From contig CAZVWE010000001.1 in the NCBI GenBank assembly GCA_964631345.1, forward strand, positions 186,001 to 250,000: a stretch of 64,000 bases of DNA, written 5' to 3'. Below the pieces are notes generated by a model that saw only the letters and a program-made list of their open reading frames with translations, made no database searches and was not told where the DNA came from. The position numbers and the translations under genes were made by a program. This document shows, piece by piece, positions 29,212 to 38,092 of the stretch (the stretch's first letter is position 1; every line of letters begins with the position of its first letter). This stretch comes from MGBC163016 sp964631345. GTDB lineage: Bacteria > Actinomycetota > Coriobacteriia > Coriobacteriales > Eggerthellaceae.

Positions 29212-30409
29212 AAACTTGCTCCCGTCTCTTCGGTGGCAGCACTCCCACCTCATGTGCAAGTACTGCACGAGCCGGGTTATTTTCAGATGACTCATTCAGT
29301 TTTCTTTGCGCGACTTCATCAAGCTGCACAACAAACGGAACTCCACCTTCAATAGATCGCACGTTTTCAGCGTCCGGACAAACAATCTCTATGGCCGCTT
29401 GCTCACTTGCCAAATAAACCATTGAACCTTTTTCGGCAACCATAAGTGCCCTTAACTTCAACCGATCATTTATCGCAAGTAGTCCCTCTTCAGAACCTAG
29501 TATTACTGAAAATGGTCCATTAACTAGAGCGCTTGAGTAGGTTGTTCTAAGTGCTGTTTCAAACGCCGCCCTCTTAGGATCCATACGTACTATGTCATCC
29601 CAAGAACTAGCGGTCATTATGTGTGCTGCCATTTCTTGAGACAAACCATGTCTTCTTGCTAATAGATCAAATAGATACGTGATTACTTCTGTGTCAGTTT
29701 GAAGCTCGCATTGATATCCAAATTGCTCAACATATCGGCGATTTGCGTCGTAGCTTGAAATTTCACCATTGTGGACCACTGACCAATTGAGAAGCGTAAA
29801 AGGATGAGCACCACCCCACCATCCAGGAGTATTGGTTGGAAACCTGCCATGCGCAGTCCATGCCCATGCCTTATAGTCTTGAATTCTGTAAAACTCACCT
29901 ATGTCTTCTGGGTATCCCACACCCTTAAAAGCTCCCATATTTTTTCCCGAAGAAGAAACAAAGGCACCATCAATATTTGCATTTATATGAAATACATGAC
30001 GCATCGTATATTCAGCCTCATCAAGTCCGCTGTTATTTAGCTTCATCGGATGTACAGCAGCAAAGTAACGCCAAATATCAGGGGGATTTTTAATAGCCTC
30101 AACAGAATCCGTTGGAATTCTTTCCTGTTTTTCAATCATGAAATAATTATTTAGATATTCTTCTGTATTATTCTTAGCGTCTTGTCCTTCATACATAATG
30201 TGAAACGCATACAGATCTTTGTACTCAGGATAAATTCCATAGGCAGCAAATCCACCACCTAGGCCATTTCCTCGATCATGCATCAAGGCTATAGATTTAA
30301 GGATGTCACAACCATCATGACGCTCCCCTGATTTATCCATAATCCCTGCGATCGCACACCCAGAAGGAATCCGTACATCTCCTTCACGTGGGATTTTTCT
30401 AAACGCCAT
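29204..30409 (-). CDS. Glutamate synthase glutamine amidotransferase subunit
   Basis: A class II glutamine amidotransferase (GATase2) as the first gene of the split glutamate synthase. The nucleophile is expected at the Cys of PSGCAIAGIMD, about 18 residues from the start, implying removal of a short propeptide. Other family blocks are TAHGRFPTNTPGWWGGAHPF and LNWSVVHNGEISSY. ATG at 30409 with AGGAG is preferred over 30442. Its stop overlaps the FMN subunit start, so the two are translationally coupled. No GltD-type NADPH subunit was found here. Confidence 0.9.
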   Translation of the reverse strand: MAFRKIPREGDVRIPSGCAIAGIMDKSGERHDGCDILKSIALMHDRGNGLGGGFAAYGIYPEYKDLYAFHIMYEGQDAKNNTEEYLNNYFMIEKQERIPTDSVEAIKNPPDIWRYFAAVHPMKLNNSGLDEAEYTMRHVFHINANIDGAFVSSSGKNMGAFKGVGYPEDIGEFYRIQDYKAWAWTAHGRFPTNTPGWWGGAHPFTLLNWSVVHNGEISSYDANRRYVEQFGYQCELQTDTEVITYLFDLLARRHGLSQEMAAHIMTASSWDDIVRMDPKRAAFETALRTTYSSALVNGPFSVILGSEEGLLAINDRLKLRALMVAEKGSMVYLASEQAAIEIVCPDAENVRSIEGGVPFVVQLDEVAQRKLNESSENNPARAVLAHEVGVLPPKRREQVYA

Positions 30410-30437
30410 AAAACTCCTCTTGCTTTCTTCAAAAGTT

Positions 30438-30470
30438 TGCATAGCTAAATTGCAATAATTGAACTATGCA
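30438..30470 (-). promoter_or_regulatory. Inverted repeat upstream of the glutamate synthase genes
   Basis: TGCATAG at 30438-30444 and CTATGCA at 30464-30470 form perfect half-sites 19 bases apart, with AATTGCAATAATT between them. It sits 28 bases before the start codon at 30409. A regulator-binding site or leader hairpin are both possible. Confidence 0.3.
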
Positions 30471-30580
30471 GTTAACTATTATTAGCAAACAGTACATAAA
30501 CCTCTAATTATGAGAACAAAGCTTATACTTATCATGTTTCGCCAAGATATGCCTTATGTTTCAAGCATGTTAAAAATCCA

Positions 30581-31438
30581 TTAGCTGCACGCCTTAACAA
30601 GTAATGCAGCCGCATCTGCCATCTCATATAAGCTTCCACGATTCATGGCATCAACAAAGCGATTCATTCTGCTTTCATAAGCGTCGTAAAAATCTTTTAC
30701 TTTGCATTCTTCATCACTTGCAGAATGAGAGTTTCTGTTCGAATATGTGCACATTTGAAGAAACGTTTTAAGATCTCCAAATAAGCCCTTGGCAGTCATC
30801 GCCCAAAAAACATCTGCCAAGACGCTATACCGCTCGTATTCACATAAAGAGCTAGATATCCAAATTTGTCTCCCTAAACTTTGTGGCCAGGGATCATTAG
30901 ACAGTGTTGTGTACCCAGGTAAAAACACATTTGCGTCAGAGATTTTTTTACTTAGTTCAACATGGCTTTGAAAGTCCCTTGATAATCTCGAAAAAATTTC
31001 GGCATATGATTTTGGAGAGTCATGAACATAATCCCTATCTATGATTTCTGCCCGAAGACTCAGATACGCTTCAATATCCAAAATCCGAGTAAAAACACAC
31101 CGTTTGATGCTGTCTATTTCGATACCTTTATAAAACGATTGATATGGAACAATAATTTGTTCAATATATGCATCGAGCTTCGGATCCAATGAACTCATTA
31201 AAGACAAAGTAGCTTTTAGCTTTTTTAATAGATGAATCTTTACTGTATTCCCTAAAGGTACCGGCTTAGATTGAAATGGATACCATTTAAACATCATGGC
31301 TTCTAACAGAAGTTCAGGGTCACATTTGCATAGCGCCTCATAGAGAGTTGTTATATCTTCTGGCTGGACTTGAATGTCTTCCAAAAAATACGTGCATTTT
31401 AATTCCTCTGTTCCAGGAATCTTTGATTCTTGTGTCAT
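30581..31438 (-). CDS. Protein of unknown function
   Basis: A 285-residue soluble protein, mostly helical in look, with no signal peptide or membrane helix. No family was recognised. It contains scattered Cys residues and a C-terminal MADAAALLVKACS. ATG at 31438 follows GAGGG at normal spacing; upstream in-frame starts at 31510 and 31501 have no ribosome-binding site. It stands alone between the glutamate synthase genes and the EF-G-like gene. Confidence 0.6.
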   Translation of the reverse strand: MTQESKIPGTEELKCTYFLEDIQVQPEDITTLYEALCKCDPELLLEAMMFKWYPFQSKPVPLGNTVKIHLLKKLKATLSLMSSLDPKLDAYIEQIIVPYQSFYKGIEIDSIKRCVFTRILDIEAYLSLRAEIIDRDYVHDSPKSYAEIFSRLSRDFQSHVELSKKISDANVFLPGYTTLSNDPWPQSLGRQIWISSSLCEYERYSVLADVFWAMTAKGLFGDLKTFLQMCTYSNRNSHSASDEECKVKDFYDAYESRMNRFVDAMNRGSLYEMADAAALLVKACS

Positions 31439-31680
31439 CCTGCGCACCCTCTTCCACCTCCATACCTGATTGATGAACCGCATGCGTTCTAGTGACAACA
31501 TGGAGGACAAAGTTGTCAGCCTGGACGCTCAAACATCTGCGGCCAATCAGGTTTGGGTGCGCATGGCTTAGTTCTTTTTATGAAAACAATTATACTCGTT
31601 TATAAGAACATTTGTTCGATATTTTTCTTACATTATCATTTTGTTTATTACACAATATGGAATATACAAAAGATGATTCT

Positions 31681-31780
31681 GCCTAACCGCTGGCGCAAAT
31701 GCCTAACTGCAAGCAGAAATACCTGGCTGTAGACACAAATACGGCTGTAAAAAATAAATATCTAACTGTAGACACAAGCT
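31681..31780. repeat. Five degenerate 20-bp tandem repeats
   Basis: Exactly 20-bp units start at 31681, 31701, 31721, 31741 and 31761. On the minus strand the consensus is about ATTTGTGTCTACAGTTAGGC. They diverge at up to half of positions but keep register. They lie beyond the EF-G terminator, in non-coding sequence. There are no spacers between units, so this is not a CRISPR. Confidence 0.8.
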
Positions 31781-31810
31781 GCACTCTGCACATATTCCTT
31801 AAGATAGAAA

Positions 31811-31845
31811 TGCCCATCGTTGAAAAACAATTCCAACAATGGGCA
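31811..31845 (-). terminator. Rho-independent terminator of the EF-G-like gene
   Basis: Twelve-base arms TGCCCATCGTTG and CAACAATGGGCA pair with one G-U position around an 11-base loop. On the minus strand the stem is followed by TTTCTATCTT. It lies about 40 bases past the stop codon. Confidence 0.7.
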
Positions 31846-31886
31846 TCTAGTTTCGCTAGAAAGAAGACTAGGCAATGATGGCGAAA

Positions 31887-33965
31887 TTAATTACCTGCTG
31901 CTCTAGATTTCTCGTATTCTTCGATAAGTTTCTTCGATACATCTGCAGGAGCATCCTCATAACCTTCGATTTCTATGGAATACGAACCGGAACCACGGGT
32001 CAGCGAACGTAAATCCTTGGTGTAATTAATAACCTCTGAATAAGGAACTCTAACCTTAATAATTGTATGTCCAGGAGTTTCCCCCGCATCGGTTCCAATA
32101 ATGCGTCCTCGTTTAGTCGACATATCCCCCATGATCGCGCCAGCAAAATCTTCTTCAACATCAATTGCCATCGTGGCCATCGGTTCCAAAATAACTGGAT
32201 TAGCCTTCTCGCAAGCTGCTCTAAATCCAATACGAGCCGCCGTCTTAAAAGCCATTTCATTTGAGTCAACCGAATGATAAGACCCATCAAAAACGGCGCA
32301 TTTAATATCAACCATTGGATATCCTGCCAAAAAGCCTTCTGCCATAGCTTCTTGTACACCTTTATCAACTGCAGGAATAAGGCCGTTTGGAATTACGCCA
32401 CCTTTAATTTCATCAATGAACTCATATCCTCCACCTGGGAAAGGCTCAAGACGAAGCCAACAATCACCGAACTGTCCAGCACCACCTGTTTGCTTCTTAT
32501 GGCGTCCCTGTGCTTCTGCGGTTTTCCTGATGGTCTCACGATATGGAATACGAACAGGTACAAGCGTTGCATCTACACCAGCTTGCTCCTTAAGACGCGA
32601 TAAAAGCATATCTACCTGCGTATCTCCCATAGCATGAAGAATGGTCTGATGAGTCTGCTCATCACGCGTAATCTTAATAGTCGGGTCAGCTTCTGCTGCA
32701 CGAGACAAGAATGTACCCAACTTATCCTCTTCGTTTTTATTCTTAGCTTCAATTGCTACTGGATAAAGAGGCTCAGGCATTTCAATTGGAATAATTTCGA
32801 TATCTCCTTCAACAGAAAGAGTATCCCCTGAACGCGCTTCAGTAAGTTTCGGAATAACTACGATATCGCCTGCTTTGGCGCTTTTCACATCCATGGGTTC
32901 TTTGCCCATCATGACTTGAATCTTACCAATGCGCTCCTTCTTGCCAGTTCTAGCATTTATAAGCTCTTGACCTGGCTCCAAAAAGCCTGAAAGAACCTTA
33001 ACAAAGCTCAATCTTCCAACAAATGGATCAGATACTGTCTTGAATATAAATGCTGAAGGACGCTTTGTCTCATCGATCGGAATAGTTCGTCCATCCGACA
33101 TTTCCTTAAATCCACCATGACTTCTAGGATGTGGGAAGTACGTTGCAATATCTTCCATAAGATTTTGAACACCCTGCATAATTATGGTAGACCCAACAAA
33201 TACCGGGATGAATAACTCTTGCGCAATAGCCTTATCAAGCAAGGACTCAAGTTCTTCTTGGGTAAGCTGTTCTTCGCCATCAAGATATTTCATCATCAGC
33301 TCGTCGTCAGCTTCTGCAACCAAATCACAAAGCTTGTCGCGAGCTTCCATCGCGGCATCCAAATATTCAGCTGGGATGTCTTCCACAACTTCTTCAGTAC
33401 CTGAATTTCCGTGATAACGTGCCTTCATTCTTATGACGTCAATCACACCACGGAAGTCTTTATCAACCCCCATCGGAATAGTTACAGCTCCGAGTCTCGA
33501 GCCAAACCTAGCATGAAGTGCTGCCATAGCAGCGTCAAAATTAGCGTTTTCACGATCGATATGATTAATGTAAACAGCCCTTGAAATGTTCATTTTTTCG
33601 GCTTCATGCCAAAGCATGTTAGTCATAACCTGGGGACCTGCAACTGCGTCCACTACGAATAGAGCCATTTCGGCTGCATGCATACTTGATAAAGTGTCGC
33701 CCAAAAAATCAGGATGCCCAGATGTGTCAAGTACATTGATCTTATAGTCTTTATACGGGATAGGTGCAACGGATGTGCTAATGGTGAATTTTCGCTTGAT
33801 TTCTTCTGAATCATAATCCAGGTAAGATTTCCCATCATGGGTAGTTCCCATACGAGGGGTTTTTCCTGAAACAAATAGCATGGCTTCGGCAAGTGAAGTC
33901 TTACCTGCGCCATCCTGCCCAACTAAAACAATGTTCCTTACGTGTTCGGTAGCTGGAGCTGCCAT
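31887..33965 (-). CDS. EF-G-like translational GTPase (EF-G2 type)
   Basis: A 692-residue GTPase with full EF-G layout. G1 is GQDGAGKTSL, G3 is DTSGHPDF and G4 is NHID, where canonical EF-G has DAGKTT, DTPGHVDF and NKMD. Domains II-V follow, including RIPYRETI and the C-terminal half of EF-G. These deviations and the solitary position (no rpsL, rpsG or tuf) mark it as a paralogue rather than the main EF-G. Its role, perhaps ribosome recycling or a stress function, is unknown. ATG at 33965 has a modest GGTG site. Confidence 0.9.
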   Translation of the reverse strand: MAAPATEHVRNIVLVGQDGAGKTSLAEAMLFVSGKTPRMGTTHDGKSYLDYDSEEIKRKFTISTSVAPIPYKDYKINVLDTSGHPDFLGDTLSSMHAAEMALFVVDAVAGPQVMTNMLWHEAEKMNISRAVYINHIDRENANFDAAMAALHARFGSRLGAVTIPMGVDKDFRGVIDVIRMKARYHGNSGTEEVVEDIPAEYLDAAMEARDKLCDLVAEADDELMMKYLDGEEQLTQEELESLLDKAIAQELFIPVFVGSTIIMQGVQNLMEDIATYFPHPRSHGGFKEMSDGRTIPIDETKRPSAFIFKTVSDPFVGRLSFVKVLSGFLEPGQELINARTGKKERIGKIQVMMGKEPMDVKSAKAGDIVVIPKLTEARSGDTLSVEGDIEIIPIEMPEPLYPVAIEAKNKNEEDKLGTFLSRAAEADPTIKITRDEQTHQTILHAMGDTQVDMLLSRLKEQAGVDATLVPVRIPYRETIRKTAEAQGRHKKQTGGAGQFGDCWLRLEPFPGGGYEFIDEIKGGVIPNGLIPAVDKGVQEAMAEGFLAGYPMVDIKCAVFDGSYHSVDSNEMAFKTAARIGFRAACEKANPVILEPMATMAIDVEEDFAGAIMGDMSTKRGRIIGTDAGETPGHTIIKVRVPYSEVINYTKDLRSLTRGSGSYSIEIEGYEDAPADVSKKLIEEYEKSRAAGN

Positions 33966-34270
33966 TTTGCATCACCGTCTTTCCATCCCTTGACAAAGCT
34001 GTCGGCTAATTAAAGACATTTCAGCACGTTTGGCGATTCATGAGTATTCCGCTGAATGGCTAGTCAAACTCACAAAGTTAATTCTATCCCATTGAAGTGA
34101 CATAAATGGTCAGGTAGATGCAGACACATCCTTTCTATATATGCAATTCAGGCTGTGACAAGCCATTTCCCAAGTTGCACCAATGGAATATACGTTACCA
34201 AAATGTTAAACTCTAACAATCCGATGGATAGCACTCCGATGTTTCGCAAATGCGACCAAGGAGGTGTCCT
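33966..34270. other. Divergent intergenic region between EF-G2 and the LuxR-type gene
   Basis: About 300 bases with no recognisable gene. It should hold promoters for both neighbours. A TTGACT on the minus strand has no well-spaced -10. A strong AGGAGGTG ribosome-binding site lies at its right end, ahead of the plus-strand gene. Confidence 0.5.
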
Positions 34271-34939
34271 ATGCTTGCATTAAGCAGTAAACACGGTATT
34301 GAGTCTGGTTATGCTCCAAGCATTAATACTACCAACAAGTTATCTAATGCACCAAATTCAAACGATTTGAACTCAGTTTTTTCATTGATAAGTTTTCAAA
34401 CGGGATTGATTCTGGCAGTTATTGGCACGCTTTTTCTAATTACAAAAAGAATGAGAGAAGTAATTTCTTTACAAAAGAAATTATGCAATTCATGTAATTT
34501 GAAAATGACAACAGAGACTGCAGCACCAACACAAATTGTAATACCACCATTGAGTGCATCAGATTTTTCACCGGACACTAACAAAACATATGAAAATGGT
34601 TCGAATGCCAATGAAATCGACAAAGATTTAATTGAGCTTATTGCATCTATTACAGATGGGAGAAATCAAGGATTAGATGTCCACTTTCGATTTTTAATCG
34701 AAATCTCAAAATATGGGCTTTCTCGCCAAGAAAGAAAAATTGCATACCTCGTCCTGTTATTGAAAAGTGGAAAAATAATTGCGCATGATTTAAGACTTGC
34801 AGAAAGCACAGTACGATTCCACATGAAAGGGATTCTTGAGAAAACAGGGTGCTCTTCACGAGATGAGTTTAGGCAAATGATCTTCGTAAAACTTTTTGGG
34901 GATTATTCCGAGAAAATTCTTGAGGTTTTAGACCGATAA
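34271..34939 (+). CDS. LuxR-type regulator with one N-terminal membrane helix
   Basis: A 222-residue protein. One hydrophobic segment lies near residues 45-60 (FQTGLILAVIGTLFLIT), then a polar linker, and a C-terminal LuxR-type helix-turn-helix: LSRQERKIAYLVLLLKSGK, then LRLAESTVRFHMKGILEKTG, typical of GerE-like domains. No receiver domain is present, so signal input may come through the membrane. ATG at 34271 follows AGGAGGTG; an in-frame ATG at 34250 lacks one. Such membrane-tethered LuxR proteins are common in Eggerthellaceae. Target genes are unknown. Confidence 0.82.
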   Translation: MLALSSKHGIESGYAPSINTTNKLSNAPNSNDLNSVFSLISFQTGLILAVIGTLFLITKRMREVISLQKKLCNSCNLKMTTETAAPTQIVIPPLSASDFSPDTNKTYENGSNANEIDKDLIELIASITDGRNQGLDVHFRFLIEISKYGLSRQERKIAYLVLLLKSGKIIAHDLRLAESTVRFHMKGILEKTGCSSRDEFRQMIFVKLFGDYSEKILEVLDR

Positions 34940-35001
34940 CAGCTATGGCAATAATTACTACTACAGCAATTACTACGACAGCGATAAGCAAACATCAATA
35001 A
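34940..35001 (+). repeat. Short tandem repeat after the LuxR-type gene; Thr/Ile-rich mini-ORF
   Basis: Units of about 15 bp built on ACAGCAATTACTAC follow the stop codon directly. They also form an 18-codon frame at 34945-35001, MAIITTTAITTTAISKHQ, that looks like a threonine leader peptide. There is no ribosome-binding site at good spacing and no threonine operon follows on this strand, so the repeat explanation is preferred. Confidence 0.45.
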
Positions 35002-35075
35002 GTGGATGTAAATGACTATATATGTTTCAAATACATATATCTGCTTTGCACCGGATTTGAGTCACTAAAAACAAC

Positions 35076-35107
35076 AGGCAGGCTTTCGTTATAGCGAAAG
35101 CCTGCCT
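35076..35107 (-). terminator. Rho-independent terminator of the deaminase gene
   Basis: A perfect 13-bp stem pairs 35076-35088 (AGGCAGGCTTTCG) with 35095-35107. On the minus strand it is followed by GTTGTTTTT. It lies about 55 bases past the deaminase stop codon. Confidence 0.8.
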
Positions 35108-35161
35108 AATAAAAACCCACTTAATAAAAACCTACCCAATCAATCTATTTAATATTGCGTG

Positions 35162-36457
35162 CTAAAGCTCAGATATGATCCTCTTGGCACGGCTTGTAAC
35201 TTCTTTCTTTACAAGATCTATATCAATTCCAGGCCAATTTCCATCTTCATAGACGACTTCTCCATCGCTTAACGTCATAACAACATCGCTACCATCGCCT
35301 GCAAACACGACGTTATAATCAGGAGCCGTCATTGGACACCACTCGGGACCTGTTGTATCTAACACGCATAAGTCAGCACGATATCCCTCTTTTAGCAGCC
35401 CACAATCTGTGCGCCCTTGTGACAGCGCGCCAATTCTTGTAGCTGCAGAGATAATTTGTTTCGGATCAACAACGGCTGGATCCAACGTCCATCCTTTATA
35501 AATCAAACCCATTACATACATATCGCTAAACAAATTATGATTGTTGTTAGATGCCATACCATCAGATCCCAAGCAAACATTCATTTTGCGATCAAGCATT
35601 TTTGGAATCGGAGCGAAACCACTGCCAAGTTTCATGTTGGAAACTGGATTATTGGCAATAAAAACATTTTTCCGTTGAAGAATATCTAAGTCATTTTCGC
35701 TTAACCACACACAATGAGCTGCAGTAACAGGAACATCCAAGACACCTATCGACTCGAAGTATTCCACAGGAGACATGCCATTATGGCGTTCTCTACATTC
35801 ATTTACCTCGTTTTGAGTCTCGCTGATATGCATCTGCATGCGAAGACCTTTTTCCTTAACAATTTGTGCGATGTCTTTACAAACGGTTGGATTTGACGTG
35901 TACTCTGCATGAATGTTGTAATCCACACGCACCCGTCCATTTGATGAACCATGAAGCGTACGCACGTATTCCTCATTTTGTGCACTTATCGGATATTCAG
36001 AATACGGCTTTTCATCAAACGCTATCAGGCCTTCGCACAGATTTGCTTTCATCCCTGATTCATCGACCGCTTGCGCACGTTCAGGAAGCGCATAATACAT
36101 GTCTGAAAAGCTGACCACTCCATAGCGAGACATCTCAGCACATGCCAAAAGTGTTGCCCAATAATTATCCTCAGCCGTCATTTTTGCCTCAAAAGGCCAG
36201 CACTTTTCGTTGAGCCAACGATCAAGCGGAAGGTTTTCCGCATAACCTCTAAGAAGCGTCATCGGCGCATGCGCATGCGCATTATAAAGTGCTGACATCA
36301 ATAGCTTTCCAGCACCTTCGTATACTCGCCCAAATTTATTCACGTCCTCGGGCGCTTCGTCGCCGATGTATGCAATCAACCCGTCTTGAATACCGACCCA
36401 TTTGCCAGTTTTGTATTCTAGGTTTTCATCGAGAATGTCGATTTCCTTAAAAAGCAT
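35162..36457 (-). CDS. mtaD: Amidohydrolase of the MTA/SAH deaminase (MtaD) group
   Basis: A 431-residue metal-dependent amidohydrolase. Metal and substrate motifs are NAHAHAPMTLLRGYAENLPL near 59-78, MHISET, AAHCVWLSE and LGSDGMASNNN. These match 5'-methylthioadenosine/S-adenosylhomocysteine deaminases, which convert the adenine group to inosine. Some members (SsnA, TrzA) have other substrates, so specificity is inferred. ATG at 36457 follows GGAAG. It stands alone with its own terminator. Confidence 0.88.
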   Translation of the reverse strand: MLFKEIDILDENLEYKTGKWVGIQDGLIAYIGDEAPEDVNKFGRVYEGAGKLLMSALYNAHAHAPMTLLRGYAENLPLDRWLNEKCWPFEAKMTAEDNYWATLLACAEMSRYGVVSFSDMYYALPERAQAVDESGMKANLCEGLIAFDEKPYSEYPISAQNEEYVRTLHGSSNGRVRVDYNIHAEYTSNPTVCKDIAQIVKEKGLRMQMHISETQNEVNECRERHNGMSPVEYFESIGVLDVPVTAAHCVWLSENDLDILQRKNVFIANNPVSNMKLGSGFAPIPKMLDRKMNVCLGSDGMASNNNHNLFSDMYVMGLIYKGWTLDPAVVDPKQIISAATRIGALSQGRTDCGLLKEGYRADLCVLDTTGPEWCPMTAPDYNVVFAGDGSDVVMTLSDGEVVYEDGNWPGIDIDLVKKEVTSRAKRIISEL

Positions 36458-36693
36458 CTATGCTTCCTTATCTCTAATATTAGTGGTTGTCCTATAATAC
36501 GCCATTGAAGGAAAGATACAGAAGTGGAGAAGGATTTGCACTACTCAATAGCTTTTCTTCTAGCCTGTTTCAGCCAGTTTTTCTTGAAGGCGCCAACGCC
36601 ACCGAAAAACTCTTAATTGAATAAGTAACTACTAAGTAACTGCAACACTTGGATTGCAATCAAGGTATTGCTTATTGAGACTATCGAGATCAG

Positions 36694-37359
36694 CTACCAA
36701 TGGAGAGCGCATCCCCACATCCTATAGAATATATAGGCAAACAATGCGATCAAACATACTTCGACTGCTTTCCTGATCCTCGCATTTCGTTTCTTCGCTC
36801 TCTCCATGCGCGCCAGCTTATCTTCTGAGAACTTCATATAGATAGGATCCTCGGTCAATTGTTCCAAGCACTGGGAAAGCGCTTTGGCATACGCTAACGA
36901 AGTTCGTTCATCCAAAGGAATCCCATAATGTTGAGAACACTCGATCAGGCCGATCTCAGGCATCCCGCTTTGCCAGTCATCCCATCGGTGATGCGACACA
37001 GCGAATTGCCATGTGATATCGAATGTATTGAGCTGGCCGAATGAAGCGCCACTGTTCTCGAGCATTTCAAGGCAATGATCGATATCAGACCCTGCAATAA
37101 GAGAAGAACTGCTTATCAATTCGGCGATCTTCGGCCAGTATTCGATGAAGAACCTTTGCGATGCAACATCTTCCCATGTGATGGGTCTGAGCGTACAATC
37201 GTAGCTCCATTCGAGATGATGTTGGGGCTTGATGAGCTCATCAAAGAGCACTTCACCATTCCCATTTACCATAGAAAGCGACAGCACCTCATCGATTTGA
37301 TGATCCTTTCCTGTGGATTCAATATACAAAACGATGATCTCGTCTTTTGGGTAGTCCAT
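36694..37359 (-). CDS. Degenerate DnaQ-like exonuclease domain with C-terminal membrane helix
   Basis: About 221 residues. The first block IIVLYIESTG resembles the exonuclease ExoI motif (DxE) but has Tyr where the first Asp should be. SDIDHCLEML corresponds to ExoII, and RTSLAYAKAL to ExoIII, lacking the usual His and final Asp. A membrane helix (ALFAYIFYRMWG) lies at the very end. It is therefore probably not an active nuclease. Start is uncertain; ATG at 37359 has only a weak GGATG site, and in-frame ATGs at 37374 and 37458 are alternatives. It is adjacent to a toxin-antitoxin pair. Confidence 0.55.
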   Translation of the reverse strand: MDYPKDEIIVLYIESTGKDHQIDEVLSLSMVNGNGEVLFDELIKPQHHLEWSYDCTLRPITWEDVASQRFFIEYWPKIAELISSSSLIAGSDIDHCLEMLENSGASFGQLNTFDITWQFAVSHHRWDDWQSGMPEIGLIECSQHYGIPLDERTSLAYAKALSQCLEQLTEDPIYMKFSEDKLARMERAKKRNARIRKAVEVCLIALFAYIFYRMWGCALHW

Positions 37360-37530
37360 TGTGCATCCGTTCATAATCAAGAAACATATTTTAGACGTCC
37401 AAGCTTTTTCAAAATGATAGCAAGGATAGCAGGAGAGGGTATCCCTATAATGGTTCATTCCCTACTGCAAAATCAGAAAAAACGCATAAGAGCCAGGAAA
37501 GGTCGTATTCCTATTATTGAAATACAAAAA

Positions 37531-37836
37531 TCACACCAGCCTTGCGTAGTCTTGGCGCTGATGGAAAAGATGCGCGATGAATACATCATCACCCCGCATC
37601 GTATACAGCATGACATATCTATTTATGAAAGCAATGCGATAGCCTTTTGCCGCCAACTCGGGCATTTTTGAGACTGCAAAGATATGCGGGTTCTCCTCTA
37701 TCAATGAGACCTGGTGTTCGAATTCCCCTATGAATCCCTCAGCCGCCTGCGGACTCTCCAGTCCATTCAAAAGATAGGCCACGATCTGTTTGAATTCCCT
37801 TTGAGCGCTATCCAGGATGAAAACCTTATAGGCCAT
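37531..37836 (-). CDS. RelE/ParE-type toxin
   Basis: A 101-residue protein that begins AYKVFILDSAQREFKQIVAYL and ends YVMLYTMRGDDVFIAHLFHQRQD, the pattern of the RelE/ParE toxin fold. These proteins cut mRNA on the ribosome or poison gyrase; which one applies is not clear here. ATG at 37836 follows AAGG and overlaps the antitoxin gene by 11 bases; an ATG at 37842 is an alternative. Confidence 0.88.
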   Translation of the reverse strand: MAYKVFILDSAQREFKQIVAYLLNGLESPQAAEGFIGEFEHQVSLIEENPHIFAVSKMPELAAKGYRIAFINRYVMLYTMRGDDVFIAHLFHQRQDYARLV

Positions 37837-38092
37837 AAACATCCTTCACAGATGATATGAAACCATCGACCGCTTCGTAATTTCCCTCATCTATCTCTGT
37901 TTCTGCAGTCAATAGGCGCGATAGAAGCTTAGCCTTTGCAGCCTCTTCTTGAAGCAATGAATATTCATCATTGCTCAAGCAATGAAAGGAATCATACCCA
38001 TTCTTCGTGACCGTAACATCTCGCTCTTTTTGGACGAGATCAGTGAAAGCAGCTGTGCTCTTCATATCTCTAACCGGGACACATACAGACAT
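37826..38092 (-). CDS. Phd/YefM-like antitoxin
   Basis: An 88-residue protein. MKSTAAFTDLVQKERDVTVTKNGYDSFHCLS matches the Phd/YefM pattern of an N-terminal DNA-binding part with a KNG loop. The C-terminus would wrap the toxin. ATG at 38092 follows GGAGG; the longer frame to 38185 has no ribosome-binding site. It is upstream of and overlapping the toxin, as usual for type II pairs, and probably represses its own promoter. Confidence 0.86.
   Translation of the reverse strand: MSVCVPVRDMKSTAAFTDLVQKERDVTVTKNGYDSFHCLSNDEYSLLQEEAAKAKLLSRLLTAETEIDEGNYEAVDGFISSVKDVYGL

Larger units (their letters stand above)
31439..31886. other. Intergenic region with tandem repeats and a terminator
   Basis: About 450 bases between the unknown protein and the EF-G-like gene, both on the minus strand. 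It holds the EF-G terminator at 31811-31845, an array of five 20-bp repeats at 31681-31780 and presumably the promoter of the unknown protein. No gene was recognised. Confidence 0.6.

Noticed and set aside
31681..31780. Possible CRISPR array
   Set aside because: Units are contiguous 20-mers without spacers, diverged, and no cas genes are near.
36458..36693. Possible small gene between the deaminase and the exonuclease-like gene
   Set aside because: No frame with a start, ribosome-binding site and convincing protein was found. Only short repeats (AAGTAACT twice) are visible.
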